DNA from: Flavobacterium johnsoniae UW101
Lineage (GTDB): Bacteria; Bacteroidota; Bacteroidia; Flavobacteriales; Flavobacteriaceae
Assembly (NCBI RefSeq): GCF_000016645.1
Contig: NC_009441.1
Coordinates: 5,642,001 to 5,706,000, forward strand
DNA: 64,000 nt
Reading direction: 5' to 3'
The notes under the pieces were generated by a model. That model ran no database searches. It was not told where the DNA came from and was given only the letters and a program-made list of their open reading frames with translations. Both the position numbers and the translations under genes were made by a program. Positions 43,915-54,577 of this stretch are shown piece by piece. The first letter of the stretch is position 1, and every line of letters starts with the position of its first letter.

Positions 43915-45111
43915 ATGAAAAAAATCTACTTCTTAATTGCATTATTCTGCACCGTTTTATTGCATTCTCAGGAACGTTATTTTCTAAATTCAGATACAAG
44001 ACTTTATACTTCACCCAATACTTCTTCTGCTTTTCTAGGGTATTTTAGATACGGAGCAGAAGTCCGATTGTTATCTGAAAGTCAAAACGGATGGTATAAA
44101 GTTCAGGCAGATAATTTTAATGAAGGATATATTCAGGAAAAATTTGCTGCGACCAGATTAAATGCAAAAGATGTAAAAATAAAAGATGCCGAAAATCCTA
44201 TTTTAGAAGGCGGTGATGCTTATTATGGCGGTAATCATTTGTTTGTTCTTGTGGCCGGGCTAAAAGCCAGAGCACTGCCGGATAAAAACTCAAAAATTAA
44301 AGAAATTTTATTTACCGGAGATCCCGTTGCTGTAGATTATGTTCCTGTAAATGAAGATGACTGGGTAAACATAAACGGTAATTTCGACGAAGAATATGCG
44401 AGATATACGTTAAGAAAATTTATTGGTCTAAGACCTAATTTCGAAACGCTTATTAAAGATTTTGATAACCTTGATGTAAATGCGGTTTCAGAGCGAAAAA
44501 CTCTAAGCGAAAGAATTGTAGAACTGGCATGGAACAGCGAATACTCTAAACTGGAACCTGCATACCAAAGATACTACGAAGTAGTGAAGCAAATTAACGA
44601 TCCAAAATTAATTGCTGAAACCGAAATGAATATGGCTCTTGCCAAAGGTTTAGCAAAACATAAACTACCGGAACAAATTATTGCTTTTACAAAAAAAGCA
44701 GAATTCAGCTTAAAAGGAACTAAAACAAAATCTTTGTATTTATCACAGACTGAATTGGTAAAAACATTCGGTAAACCAGCAAAAAAAGCTAATGTTGGTG
44801 ACGAATGCGGTATTTATTTAAGTGATTTATTTTATTACTATCCAGATTTAGAAGTTTCTGTTGACGAAAAGAAAAACCAAGCCGAAATCGTAAAAGTTTA
44901 CATCAACGAAAACAATAAATTCATCATAAACCCAAACACAATTTTAGATAATTCGGTGTCCGAAAAAGCTTTCATTGAAAAATATGGAACCTATATCGAA
45001 GCTTCGCTTAAATCACCGCATAATTATTCTATCATAATGGAAGACAGTCAGTTTAGATTAGTTTTTAAAGACGGAAAGCTTTTTTCTGTCGAAATATTCT
45101 TTTATTGCTGA
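43915..45111 (+). CDS. Exported SH3-domain protein
   Basis: Protein of 398 residues with a signal peptide (about 1-18, ending LLHSQ). It contains two bacterial SH3-like domains (about 19-85, with [20 protein letters not shown] and GWYKVQAD; and about 105-165, with [21 protein letters not shown] and DDWVNING). The remainder is helical, then a beta part, and is not recognised. SH3b domains usually bind cell-wall peptides or targets in the periplasm; the partner is unknown. Confidence 0.8.
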   Translation: MKKIYFLIALFCTVLLHSQERYFLNSDTRLYTSPNTSSAFLGYFRYGAEVRLLSESQNGWYKVQADNFNEGYIQEKFAATRLNAKDVKIKDAENPILEGGDAYYGGNHLFVLVAGLKARALPDKNSKIKEILFTGDPVAVDYVPVNEDDWVNINGNFDEEYARYTLRKFIGLRPNFETLIKDFDNLDVNAVSERKTLSERIVELAWNSEYSKLEPAYQRYYEVVKQINDPKLIAETEMNMALAKGLAKHKLPEQIIAFTKKAEFSLKGTKTKSLYLSQTELVKTFGKPAKKANVGDECGIYLSDLFYYYPDLEVSVDEKKNQAEIVKVYINENNKFIINPNTILDNSVSEKAFIEKYGTYIEASLKSPHNYSIIMEDSQFRLVFKDGKLFSVEIFFYC

Positions 45112-45161
45112 TTCCCCTTTTACAATTATTCAATACTTTTACATTATCAAAAAAAATTAAA

Positions 45162-45980
45162 ATGTCAACAGCAAAAAAAGATTATAAAAGAATCACAACA
45201 AAGTCATTAATTGAAATGAAAAGCAATGGAGAAAAAATCTCTATGCTTACGGCGTATGATTACACAATGGCTAAAATTGTTGATACCGCAGGAGTCGATG
45301 TAATTTTGGTGGGAGATTCTGCTTCAAATGTTATGGCGGGCCATGAAACGACTCTTCCAATTACTTTAGATCAAATGATTTATCACGCTTCTTCTGTAGT
45401 TCGCGCTGTAGAGAGAGGTTTGGTTGTGGTTGATCTTCCTTTTGGAAGTTACCAGTCAGATCCTAAAGAGGCTTTGCGTTCTGCTATCAGAATCATGAAA
45501 GAAAGCGGCGCCCACGCTGTGAAATTAGAAGGCGGAAAAGAAATTAAAGAATCAATCAAAAAAATATTAAACGCAGGAATTCCGGTTATGGGCCACTTAG
45601 GTTTAACGCCTCAGTCTATCTATAAATTTGGAACTTACAGCGTTCGTGCAAAAGAAGAACAAGAAGCTGAAAAACTTATTGAAGATGCTCAAATGCTTGA
45701 AAAAGTAGGATGTTTTGGAGTTGTTCTTGAAAAAATCCCAGCTGATTTAGCTAAAAAAGTAGCCGATAGTATTTCAATCCCAGTTATCGGAATTGGTGCC
45801 GGCGGTGCGGTAGACGGACAAGTTTTAGTTATTCACGATATGTTAGGAATGAATAATGAATTCAGCCCGCGTTTCTTACGCCGTTACTTAAACTTATACG
45901 AAGAAATGACTAAAGCAATTGGTCAATATGCTGCTGATGTAAAATCAAGCGATTTCCCTAATGCTAGTGAGCAATATTAA
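45162..45980 (+). CDS. panB: 3-methyl-2-oxobutanoate hydroxymethyltransferase PanB
   Basis: First committed enzyme of pantothenate (vitamin B5) synthesis, using methylenetetrahydrofolate. The protein is 272 residues from the ATG at 45162. Conserved blocks are [70 protein letters not shown] and [23 protein letters not shown]. The open frame further upstream (from 45105) is not homologous and is ignored. The Ala-Gly-Gly-Ala in the last block is a slight variant of the usual Gly-Ala-Gly-Pro. Confidence 0.95.
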   Translation: MSTAKKDYKRITTKSLIEMKSNGEKISMLTAYDYTMAKIVDTAGVDVILVGDSASNVMAGHETTLPITLDQMIYHASSVVRAVERGLVVVDLPFGSYQSDPKEALRSAIRIMKESGAHAVKLEGGKEIKESIKKILNAGIPVMGHLGLTPQSIYKFGTYSVRAKEEQEAEKLIEDAQMLEKVGCFGVVLEKIPADLAKKVADSISIPVIGIGAGGAVDGQVLVIHDMLGMNNEFSPRFLRRYLNLYEEMTKAIGQYAADVKSSDFPNASEQY

Positions 45981-45999
45981 TTTTTAAAGATGCTAAGGT

Positions 46000-46056
46000 T
46001 CTAAGGTTCTGAGATTTTTTTTAGAGACAAAGATCCAAAGTGACAAAGGTTCAAAG
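46000..46056. repeat. Word-like repeat, AAGGTTC family
   Basis: Words AAGGTTCTAAGGTTCTGAG, then AAAGATCCAAAGTGACAAAGGTTCAAAGG-type copies run between panB and the RluA-type gene. The same words occur at 1566-1602. Confidence 0.65.
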
Positions 46057-46084
46057 GCTTTTTAAATTGAACAAAACTTAATAG

Positions 46085-46136
46085 CCCTCAGCTTTAGCTG
46101 GGGGTATATTTTTAAGTTCACGAAAGGCTTTAGCCA
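46085..46136. repeat. REP-like palindromes (AGCTTTAGCT and GGCTTTAGCC)
   Basis: CCCTCAGC pairs with GCTGGGGG around TTTA at 46085-46104, and GGCTTTAGCC at 46127-46136 is a near-palindrome. Both resemble REP-type elements. Confidence 0.6.
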
Positions 46137-46194
46137 AACTTTTTTCAATCTACAATCAGAAATCTAAAATCTAAAAATCAAAGTCCGTCTACTT

Positions 46195-46884
46195 ATGAAA
46201 ATCCTTTCAGATAAAAATAACCTGCAAATACTTCACGAAGACAATCACATTATTGTGGTTAATAAGCGTGTTGGCGATATTGTACAAGGTGATAAAACGG
46301 GTGATAAACCTTTATCTGATATTGTAAAAGAATACATAAAAGACAAATACAATAAACCCGGCGATGTTTTTCTGGGTGTAATTCATCGTTTAGATCGTCC
46401 TACAACCGGAATTGTGGTTTTTGCGAGAACCAGCAAAGCATTATCACGAATGAATGAATTGTTCAGCAATCGTGAAACTAAAAAAACATATTGGGCTGTT
46501 GTAAAAAATAAACCTGTAGAAGCTGCTGCCAAACTGGTTCATTATTTAAAAAGAAACGAAAAAAACAATACTTCAAAAGCGCATTTAAAAGAAGTTCCAG
46601 ACAGCAAACTGGCAAGTCTGGATTATAAAATCATCAAAGAACTTCAAAATTATACGGCTCTTGAAATCAATCTTCATACAGGACGTCATCATCAAATTAG
46701 AGCGCAATTATCGGCAATTGGTTCTCCAATAAAAGGCGATTTAAAGTATGGTGCAGACCGAAGCAATCCAGACGGAGGTATTCATCTTCATGCGAGAAAA
46801 CTAGTTTTTGTTCATCCGGTTTCAAAAGAAAATATCACAATTATTGCCCCGGTTCCAGACGAAACTATTTGGAATGCGGTATGA
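46195..46884 (+). CDS. RluA-family pseudouridine synthase
   Basis: RNA pseudouridine synthase of 229 residues with the catalytic motif GVIHRLDRPTTGIVVFART; the Asp is the nucleophile. The C-terminal blocks LEINLHTGRHHQIRAQLSAIG and GDLKYGA are standard. The N-terminal S4 domain of RluD/RluC is absent, as in the small RluA-type and in Bacteroidota homologues. The RNA site cannot be told from sequence alone. Confidence 0.9.
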   Translation: MKILSDKNNLQILHEDNHIIVVNKRVGDIVQGDKTGDKPLSDIVKEYIKDKYNKPGDVFLGVIHRLDRPTTGIVVFARTSKALSRMNELFSNRETKKTYWAVVKNKPVEAAAKLVHYLKRNEKNNTSKAHLKEVPDSKLASLDYKIIKELQNYTALEINLHTGRHHQIRAQLSAIGSPIKGDLKYGADRSNPDGGIHLHARKLVFVHPVSKENITIIAPVPDETIWNAV

Positions 46885-46960
46885 TTTTTATGATTAAATT
46901 GTTAATTTTTTAATTTTTATCGATTAACTTGCATATCCTAAAAAACAAGCTGATCACAAA

Positions 46961-48289
46961 ATGGACTTCAAAAACGACATTGGTTACCGAAAAGAAACGC
47001 TGAAAAAGTTATTATATAACATTCAGAAAAATGAAGATCTAATTGTAAAAGCTTTATATGATGATTTTAAAAAACCTGAATTTGAAGCTGTTCTAACCGA
47101 AACGAATTATGTTATTTCGGAATTAAAAGATACCATTAAAAACATCAATTCCTGGGCAAAACCAAAACGTGTCCTCCCTTCTATTCTAAATTTTCCTTCT
47201 TCAGATTATATTTATAAAGAACCTTACGGAAATGTTTTAGTAATCGCTCCTTGGAATTATCCTTTTCAGCTTGCTTTGTGTCCGCTTATTGCAGCCGTTG
47301 CTGCAGGAAACCGAGTAGTTTTAAAACCTTCAGAACTTACACCTCACACTTCTTCTATTATTGCCAAATTAATCGAAAAAACATTTCACATCAGCCATGT
47401 GGAAGTTTTTGAAGGCGGTGTTGAAGTTTCAAATAAATTACTGGCAGAACGCTGGGATTATATTTTCTTTACCGGAAGTGTTTCGGTTGGAAAAATTATA
47501 GCAAAAGCCGCTGCCGAAAATCTGACTCCGGTTACCTTAGAATTAGGCGGAAAAAATCCGTGTGTTATTGATGAAACAGCCAATTTAAAATTAGCGGCGA
47601 AACGCATCGTTTGGGGGAAATTCATAAATGCGGGCCAGACCTGCATTGCTCCTGATTATATTTTGATTCAGAAGAATATGAAAGTCAATTTCATTTCTTT
47701 TCTAATGGAAGAAATTGTAAATGCTTATGGTAAGAAAATAGACAAATCGCCTGATTTTGCCCGAATCATAAACACAAAAAACTGGGTTCGTCTGGATCAG
47801 ATGATTGAGCGCGAAAAAGTAATTTTTGGCGGAGAGACCAATCACGACAAACTTTATATTTCACCTACCTTAATCGAAGAACCAAGTTTAGACAGTCCGG
47901 TTATGAAAGAGGAAATTTTTGGTCCAATTTTACCAATTCTGACTTACGAAACCGAAGCAGAAATTCATAACGTAATAAGCAAGTACGAAAAACCTCTCGC
48001 ATTTTATATTTTTAGTGAAAATAAATCGTTTACAAAAAAATTAATCTCAAATTACGCTTTTGGAGGCGGATGCATAAACGATACAGTTGTTCATTTTTCT
48101 AATAAAAGACTGCCTTTTGGCGGTGTAGGCCACAGCGGAATTGGAGCATATCACGGGCAAATGAGCTTTGATACTTTTTCGCATCATAAAGCAATTGTAA
48201 AAAAAGGCAACTGGCTCGATTTACCAATGAGATATGCACCTTACAAAGATAAATTAACCTCAATTAAACGAATTTTAGACTGGATTTAA
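46961..48289 (+). CDS. Aldehyde dehydrogenase, class 3/YwdH-like
   Basis: NAD(P)-dependent aldehyde dehydrogenase of 442 residues. The catalytic Cys is C228 in NAGQTCIAP and the general base is E194 in VTLELGGKNP; the coenzyme loop is FFTGSVSVGKI. The C-terminal part has KRLPFGGVGHSGIGAYHG. The length is slightly under 450-460 because the N-terminal arm is short. The family handles medium-chain or aromatic aldehydes; the physiological substrate is unknown. Confidence 0.92.
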   Translation: MDFKNDIGYRKETLKKLLYNIQKNEDLIVKALYDDFKKPEFEAVLTETNYVISELKDTIKNINSWAKPKRVLPSILNFPSSDYIYKEPYGNVLVIAPWNYPFQLALCPLIAAVAAGNRVVLKPSELTPHTSSIIAKLIEKTFHISHVEVFEGGVEVSNKLLAERWDYIFFTGSVSVGKIIAKAAAENLTPVTLELGGKNPCVIDETANLKLAAKRIVWGKFINAGQTCIAPDYILIQKNMKVNFISFLMEEIVNAYGKKIDKSPDFARIINTKNWVRLDQMIEREKVIFGGETNHDKLYISPTLIEEPSLDSPVMKEEIFGPILPILTYETEAEIHNVISKYEKPLAFYIFSENKSFTKKLISNYAFGGGCINDTVVHFSNKRLPFGGVGHSGIGAYHGQMSFDTFSHHKAIVKKGNWLDLPMRYAPYKDKLTSIKRILDWI

Positions 48290-48410
48290 GATTCGAAAAC
48301 AATTTCGTAATGTTTTGTAGATTTTTATACGGAATTGATTAAAAATATTATATTTACGTCAAGCAATTATTATCATAAAACGGAAAATATAAAACAACTT
48401 TACCTTTCAA

Positions 48411-49205
48411 ATGAAATCTACACTTGACCAGATTGAAGACATCAAAAAAGATGGCTATTCAATAGACTTTTCTACTGTATTTAATTACGCTGTTGAGAAT
48501 TACAAAAAAATTGCCTTATACTCCGGACTTATAATTCTTGTGTTTTCGGTAGTGGCTGGTGCTGTAATTATGGGATTAGCTGTAGCTTTTTACGGCGTAC
48601 AGAGTTTGTCTGAAAATTTTATAGAAAATTTTAAAATTGAAAATCTAAGTTATGTACAGCAAATTATTACTGCTGCTTCAATTGCAGCAGTCACGGCCTT
48701 ATTTGCGCCGCTAGGTGCTGGTTTTTTAAAAATGGCTGATTGTGCAGATAAAGATGAAACTTTTAATGTTTCAACAATATTTACTTATTACAGTTCGCCA
48801 TATTTTCTTCAATTGTTTTCGGTTGCTTTCATTATTGGAATTGTTACTAACGGAATTTCTTATTTTACAGAAAGTTTAGGCATAGGCTATTTAGGAACTG
48901 GAGTTTCATTATTTATTAATTTTTTCACATACTTTACAATTCCGCTGATCATTTTTGGAAATTTAAATGCTGTCGATGCTATAAAATCAAGTTTAGTTTT
49001 GGTAAGTAAAAATCCAGTTACCATTTTCCTTCTTTTTATAGTTGGATTTCTTGGATCATTAGTAGGACTTGTGGGCTGCTGTATTGGAGTAATCTTTACG
49101 GTAGTTTTTAATTCGTCAGTAACCTATTCTGCTTACTTTTCAATTTTTAATGAAGAAGAACAGCAGGATTCTATTGACTCGATTGGAAGATCGGATTTAG
49201 AATAA
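48411..49205 (+). CDS. Multi-span membrane protein
   Basis: Membrane protein of 264 residues with about six segments (roughly 35-60, 85-105, 130-150, 155-180, 185-200 and 205-235). A polar N terminus of 30 residues is cytoplasmic. A GCC pair lies in the last segment. No family is recognised with confidence; length and Gly-rich helices resemble unassigned DUF membrane proteins. It is not clearly linked to the hybrid kinase that follows by about 95 bases. Confidence 0.75.
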   Translation: MKSTLDQIEDIKKDGYSIDFSTVFNYAVENYKKIALYSGLIILVFSVVAGAVIMGLAVAFYGVQSLSENFIENFKIENLSYVQQIITAASIAAVTALFAPLGAGFLKMADCADKDETFNVSTIFTYYSSPYFLQLFSVAFIIGIVTNGISYFTESLGIGYLGTGVSLFINFFTYFTIPLIIFGNLNAVDAIKSSLVLVSKNPVTIFLLFIVGFLGSLVGLVGCCIGVIFTVVFNSSVTYSAYFSIFNEEEQQDSIDSIGRSDLE

Positions 49206-49300
49206 AACCAAAAAATTCTGAAACAAAACAAGAGCTTAACCAACTCTTATTCAGAGTTTTTAAAATATAATTTACTAAACCAAAAACATCCCCAAAATCT

Positions 49301-52300
49301 ATGGTAGAAAACTATAGTTTTTTCAATTTCTTGGTTTCAGGTATTGCCGGTTTTGGCAATACCTTAAAATCAATTATGACAAACTGGTACGTTTTCCGCT
49401 CAGATATTATTTTTTACAACAATCCTAAACTCATCGTTCTGGGTTTCTCATTACTGGGATTTTTATCTTTATTAGTTTACCAATTCTTTCGGATAAAGGC
49501 AAAAATTGGTAATTTCATTGAGAAAAAGAAAGAAGCCGAAACGGTTGCCAGAGAATACCAGCTTTATATTTTATTTTTTGGAATTGCTGTTATTGTAATC
49601 GAAATTATAAACGAAATATTTAAAATCAGGCCAAAGAGTCTGTTAACGATAAATGTTTCAATTGGTATTTCGGTACTTTTATGTTATCTCATAACCGATA
49701 AAATAAAATGGCTCCGCGACAGAATTCAGCGCATTTTTATTATTTGCTTTTTTATTTACATTAGTTATGTAGGCTACAATATTGTTTTTCTCTCCAATGA
49801 TGTAGTTCCCATAATAGTTTTTTTAATCTCCTTTTTCTTTTCTTATAACATCTTAAAGCCTATAAAAGTTTATTGGTTTTTCGTAGCACTCGTATTTACA
49901 TTCCTGATTTTAACGGTAACCTTTCATCTAATTCCAATAAAATCATCTATCTTATTAATTAATTTCTGCATATTAATTTTCATCATCAACCAAGTTAAAT
50001 ATGCTGTATTATTAAACAATAGGGACAATTTTAGATTTGCAAATGAAATTGTACATAAAGGAAATTCATTAACAATTGCCACAGATCAAAAGGGAGAAAT
50101 TTTATTTTGCAGTGAAACCGTAAAGCCAATCCTGGGATATTATCCGGAAGAAGTCATGGGATTAAATTTCTGGAAACTTACAAAAGGTGATAAATACAAT
50201 GCGAATATCCACCCCATTCATCATCATGAAAACAAGATTTATACCCGAAAATTAAAAAGCAAAAACGGAGAGTATAAATACATTCAATGGAAAGACAAAA
50301 AATTTTCTGACGACCTCATTATTAGTATAGGCCAGGATGTTACAGAACAAATTCTTGTTCAGGACCAATACAAAAACTTAATTCAAACGGCAACAGATAT
50401 TATTTTTGAAGTCGACGCCGATGGACATTTTACCTTTATAAATGAATTTGCTTATTCTGTTTTAGGTTATTCAGAAAATGAAATAGTTGGAAAACATTAC
50501 TCCAATTTTATTCATGAAAATTATTCGATGAGTGCGGTCGATTTTTATGAAAACTTTGAAAACAACGGTTATAAATTTCCTATTATTGAACTTCCTATTG
50601 TAAAGAAGAACGGGCTCGAACTCTGGATTTCGCAAAAAATCATCATCCGCAAAAATGATTTAGGACAAACAATTGGTTTTGCAGGTATTGCAAGGGATAT
50701 TACCGAAATAAAAAATGCCGAAAACGAGAAAAAAAGGCGTCTTGAAAAGATTGAAGCTTATAACAATTCTACCAAAAAATTATCGACCACAGATTTTAGC
50801 ACTTACGATAATTTAAACACCGTTATCGATTATATCATAAAAGAAGCTTCGACAGTAAGTAAATCCAACAGAGTTAGTTTTTGGAAATACAATAAAGATT
50901 TAATCAGCTGTAAAAACTTATACAGCATTGACAACCAAAACGTAACAGATAAAAACATCTTAGACGAAGAATCATATCCTATCTATTTTGAAACCTTAAA
51001 AAACAAAGCGATAATAAATGCGCCTGATGTTTTTAACAAATTAGAAACTTCTGAATTTCAAAAGCTTTACTTCACAAAAAATCATATCAAATCGATGCTG
51101 GATGTTCCGGTTTTCTTAAGCGGACAATTAGCCGGCGTGGTTTGTTTCGAAAGCACAGAAGAACAAAGAGATTGGGATAACGAAGATATTAACTATGCCC
51201 GAACGATTTCTGATGTGATTTCACTCGCCATTTCGATGCAGATGCGTTTAGAAACAGAACGACGATTAGAATTTAAAAGTCAGCTCCTCTCCGCACTTTC
51301 TCTTTGTACAGAAAAGTTTTTACTAAGCAAATCGACACAACAGATGTTTCAGGAAACATATGATATAATTGGAAAAGCTTCAAAAGCAGATCATATGTTT
51401 TATTATGAAAGAGATTTTTCTACCAATACCGTAACTCAAAAATACAAATGGTCCAGACAAGGCATAACGCATCAGATAACGCCTTTGCGCCATATGACCG
51501 AAGACAATTTAAAAGAGATCTTTGAAGCGGCAAAAAACAAACGAATTGTAAACACTTTTACCCGAAAACTCGAAGATTCGTTTTTTAAACAATTATTAAT
51601 CAACAATGAGATCAAATCTATTTTAATACTTCCGCTTTATATAAACGATATATTTACCGGATTTATTGGTTTTGATGATTGTTCTGAAGAAAGAAAATGG
51701 CTGGAAGAAGAAATTTACATTTTTCAGGTTTTAGCCAATAATATTTCATCTGCATTAGAAAGAAACAGAAACGAATCTAAAATTATTGAAAGCGAAGAAA
51801 AATTCAAGTTAATCGCCAACAATATTCCGGGAACAGTCTATTTGTCAAAATTTGATGCTTTTTCTACCAAAATCTTTTTAAATGATGAAATCCAAAATCT
51901 TACAGGCTATTCTAAAGTTGAATTTATAGAAAATAATCTATCATTTTTATCACTCATACATCATGATGACCGCGATGAAGTTATTAATAATCAAATTGAT
52001 AATCTTCAAAACGGAATGCCTCTGCATAATATTTACCGAATTAAACGAAAAACCGGTGAATATATCTGGGTTGAAGAATTTGGAGACGTAATTAAAAAAG
52101 GCGACGAAATTGAGTTTGTGGGCGGGATTTATTTTGATATTACCAATAAAAAAGAAACCGAAGATGCTATTAAAGCCAAACAATTAGCAGAAGCCGCAAA
52201 CAAATCTAAATCTGATTTTCTGGCTAATATGTCGCATGAAATTAGAACACCGCTCAATGGTATTATAGGTTTTACGCATTTATTGATGAAAACTGAACTT

Positions 52301-53353
52301 GAAGAAATTCAGGAAAAATACATGACAACAATTAATCAATCGGCACATTCGCTGCTTGAAATTATCAATGATATTTTGGATTTCTCTAAAATCGAAGCTG
52401 GAAAACTGGAGCTTTTTATCGATTTATATGATATTAAAAAAGTACTCGGTCAGGTATTTGATTTAATTGTTTTTGAATCCAATCAAAAAAGTCTGCAATT
52501 AGAACTCAATGTAGATCATGATGTTCCAAAATACATTTGGACAGATATTGTCAGGATTAAACAAATTTTGATAAACCTGCTATCAAACGCAGTAAAATTT
52601 ACCAACGAAGGTTCTATAAAACTGAATGTTTCGGTTTTATCAAAAACAAAAAACAACTTTTGCACCATCCGTTTTTCTGTAATTGATACCGGAATTGGTA
52701 TCATGGAAAAAAACCAAAAGAAAATTTTTAAAGCTTTTTCGCAGGCAGACAGCTCTACAACGAGAAAATTTGGAGGAACCGGTTTAGGTTTAACTATATC
52801 CAACCAGCTTTTAGCATTAATGGAAAGCCGATTACAGCTGGAAAGTACAATTGGCGAAGGAAGTAACTTTTTCTTCGATTTAAATTTAAAAACCAGCAAT
52901 CAAAGCATTAACGAAAAATACAACAGCGAACTTAAAGGCATCAGCTTAAAATCTGATTTAGATAAAAACGAAGCCAGCAGTAAAAGCATACGCTTTTTGA
53001 TTGTCGAAGACAATAAGGTTAATATGCTGCTTTTAAAAACAATTGTAAAAAATCTATATCAAAATGCTTTTATATTTGAATGTGAAAACGGTTACGAGGC
53101 TGTAAAACAATTTGAAAGCATTAATCCAAATCTAGTTTTTATGGATATACAAATGCCAATTATGAACGGTTACGAAACCACAAAGGCTATTAGAAATACC
53201 ATAAGCGGCAAAAATATCCCCATAATCGCAGTGACAGCAGGTGCCGAAAAAGAAGAACGAAACAAATGCATATCAGCCGGAATGGACGATTATATTTCTA
53301 AACCTATCATGAAAGGTACTGTAGAAGAAACTTTGGAAAAATGGCTGAAATAA
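49301..53353 (+). CDS. Hybrid sensor histidine kinase with 7 TM, PAS and GAF domains and receiver
   Basis: Sensor of 1350 residues. The N terminus has about seven membrane segments (roughly 47-235). Then follow two PAS domains (about 250-345 and 357-470), two GAF domains (about 500-650 and 665-830), a third PAS (about 830-955), HisKA with H979 in MSHEIRTPLNG, an ATPase with NLLSNAVKFT and GTGLGLTIS, and a C-terminal receiver with D1282 in LVFMDIQMP. No Hpt domain or DNA-binding output is fused or nearby, so the phosphate must go to a protein encoded elsewhere. Redox, light or small-ligand sensing is possible but not shown. Confidence 0.93.
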   Translation: MVENYSFFNFLVSGIAGFGNTLKSIMTNWYVFRSDIIFYNNPKLIVLGFSLLGFLSLLVYQFFRIKAKIGNFIEKKKEAETVAREYQLYILFFGIAVIVIEIINEIFKIRPKSLLTINVSIGISVLLCYLITDKIKWLRDRIQRIFIICFFIYISYVGYNIVFLSNDVVPIIVFLISFFFSYNILKPIKVYWFFVALVFTFLILTVTFHLIPIKSSILLINFCILIFIINQVKYAVLLNNRDNFRFANEIVHKGNSLTIATDQKGEILFCSETVKPILGYYPEEVMGLNFWKLTKGDKYNANIHPIHHHENKIYTRKLKSKNGEYKYIQWKDKKFSDDLIISIGQDVTEQILVQDQYKNLIQTATDIIFEVDADGHFTFINEFAYSVLGYSENEIVGKHYSNFIHENYSMSAVDFYENFENNGYKFPIIELPIVKKNGLELWISQKIIIRKNDLGQTIGFAGIARDITEIKNAENEKKRRLEKIEAYNNSTKKLSTTDFSTYDNLNTVIDYIIKEASTVSKSNRVSFWKYNKDLISCKNLYSIDNQNVTDKNILDEESYPIYFETLKNKAIINAPDVFNKLETSEFQKLYFTKNHIKSMLDVPVFLSGQLAGVVCFESTEEQRDWDNEDINYARTISDVISLAISMQMRLETERRLEFKSQLLSALSLCTEKFLLSKSTQQMFQETYDIIGKASKADHMFYYERDFSTNTVTQKYKWSRQGITHQITPLRHMTEDNLKEIFEAAKNKRIVNTFTRKLEDSFFKQLLINNEIKSILILPLYINDIFTGFIGFDDCSEERKWLEEEIYIFQVLANNISSALERNRNESKIIESEEKFKLIANNIPGTVYLSKFDAFSTKIFLNDEIQNLTGYSKVEFIENNLSFLSLIHHDDRDEVINNQIDNLQNGMPLHNIYRIKRKTGEYIWVEEFGDVIKKGDEIEFVGGIYFDITNKKETEDAIKAKQLAEAANKSKSDFLANMSHEIRTPLNGIIGFTHLLMKTELEEIQEKYMTTINQSAHSLLEIINDILDFSKIEAGKLELFIDLYDIKKVLGQVFDLIVFESNQKSLQLELNVDHDVPKYIWTDIVRIKQILINLLSNAVKFTNEGSIKLNVSVLSKTKNNFCTIRFSVIDTGIGIMEKNQKKIFKAFSQADSSTTRKFGGTGLGLTISNQLLALMESRLQLESTIGEGSNFFFDLNLKTSNQSINEKYNSELKGISLKSDLDKNEASSKSIRFLIVEDNKVNMLLLKTIVKNLYQNAFIFECENGYEAVKQFESINPNLVFMDIQMPIMNGYETTKAIRNTISGKNIPIIAVTAGAEKEERNKCISAGMDDYISKPIMKGTVEETLEKWLK

Positions 53354-53446
53354 TTCAAACTAAATTCTCGTTTAATTATAAGTTTTTCCTAAAAATTACA
53401 TAAATTCGTACAATAAAAAACATAAAAAGCTTAAAAAGAATATACT

Positions 53447-54292
53447 ATGAAATGGCAAGGCAGAAGACAAAGTGATAACGTAGAAGACCGAAGATCGATT
53501 TCTGGCGGAAAAGTTGCTGTTGGAGGTGGTATTATTGGAATTATCATTTTATTACTAAATGTTTTTGGAGGCGAAACCGGCCAGCAGATAGCACCAATTT
53601 TGGAGCAGATGCAAGGCGGACAAACACAAACTGAAGCTGCTGCTCCATTGAGCAAAGAAGATGAAGAAATGGGACAATTTGTAAAAGTTGTTCTGGCCGA
53701 TAATGAAGACATTTGGGGAAAAATATTTGCAGAACATGGAATGACCTATAAAAACCCAAAATTAGTGCTTTTTAGAGGCTCTGTTCAAACTTCTTGTGGT
53801 GGTGCTTCATCAGCATCCGGACCATTTTATTGCCCCGCAGATCAAAAAGTATATATGGACTTAGGTTTCTTTGAAGAACTTAAAACAAAATTTGGTGCAA
53901 AAGGAGGCGATTTTGCAATTGCCTATGTAATCGCACACGAAATTGGTCATCATGTGCAGACACTTTTAGGAACATCTGCCAAAATGCACAGAGATCAGCA
54001 AGGAAAAAGTCAGGCTGCAGCGAATAAACTTTCGGTTGCTTTAGAATTACAAGCCGATTTTTATGCCGGAGTCTGGGCACATTATAATGAGAAAAATTTA
54101 GATGAAGGTGATATCGAAGAAGCATTAAGTGCAGCAAATGCTGTTGGTGATGATGCTATACAAAGTAAAATGCAGGGACAAATTGTTCCCGACTCTTTTA
54201 CTCACGGAACATCTGAACAAAGAATGTACTGGTTTAAAAAAGGCTTCAAAACTGGAGATATTAAACAAGGAACTACTTTTGAGGAAATCTGA
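53447..54292 (+). CDS. YpfJ-type neutral zinc metallopeptidase
   Basis: Protein of 281 residues: an N-terminal MKWQGRRQSDNVEDRR, a membrane anchor (about 25-43), and a metallopeptidase domain with H164-EIGH168 and the downstream LELQADFYAGVW, whose Glu is the third ligand. The RGSVQTSCGGASSASGPFYC segment is typical of the YpfJ/KPN_02809 family. Function is poorly known. It is monocistronic with a terminator. Confidence 0.92.
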   Translation: MKWQGRRQSDNVEDRRSISGGKVAVGGGIIGIIILLLNVFGGETGQQIAPILEQMQGGQTQTEAAAPLSKEDEEMGQFVKVVLADNEDIWGKIFAEHGMTYKNPKLVLFRGSVQTSCGGASSASGPFYCPADQKVYMDLGFFEELKTKFGAKGGDFAIAYVIAHEIGHHVQTLLGTSAKMHRDQQGKSQAAANKLSVALELQADFYAGVWAHYNEKNLDEGDIEEALSAANAVGDDAIQSKMQGQIVPDSFTHGTSEQRMYWFKKGFKTGDIKQGTTFEEI

Positions 54293-54321
54293 TAATACAT
54301 AAACCAAATTATAATAACCGC

Positions 54322-54352
54322 GAAAAGCATGATTTAACCGTCATGCTTTTTT
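54322..54352 (+). terminator. Rho-independent terminator after the metallopeptidase gene
   Basis: AAAAGCATGA pairs with TCATGCTTTT around an eight-base loop, followed by more T. Confidence 0.85.
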
Positions 54353-54398
54353 TATTTCCTCTTAACGACAGGACAATGGTTCAAAAAATTAAACGCAC

Positions 54399-54427
54399 AA
54401 AAAAAGCCTTGAATTTCTTCAAGGCTT
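54399..54427 (-). terminator. Terminator of tRNA-His
   Basis: Read on the minus strand, AAAGCCTTGAA pairs with TTCAAGGCTTT around a short loop, followed by seven T. It lies just 3' of the tRNA. Confidence 0.82.
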
Positions 54428-54435
54428 TAAATCTG

Positions 54436-54510
54436 GGTGGCTGACCGGGTTCGAACCGGCGACCCGCGGCACCACAAACCGCTACTCTAACCAGCTGAGC
54501 TACAACCACC
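54436..54510 (-). tRNA. tRNA-His (GTG)
   Basis: A full cloverleaf on the minus strand. Acceptor GTGGTTG pairs with CAGCCAC, D stem GCTC with GAGT, anticodon stem GCGGT with GCCGC, T stem GCCGG with CCGGT around TTCGAAC. The loop TTGTGGT gives anticodon GTG (54473-54475). The extra 5' G (G-1, at 54510) opposite discriminator C73 (54436) is specific for histidine tRNA. The 3' CCA is not encoded. Confidence 0.97.
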
Positions 54511-54577
54511 ATTTTTTTGCTTAGCGAGTGCAAATATATAACAAAGGTTGAGTTCTACAAAGAAAAAAATGAAAAAA

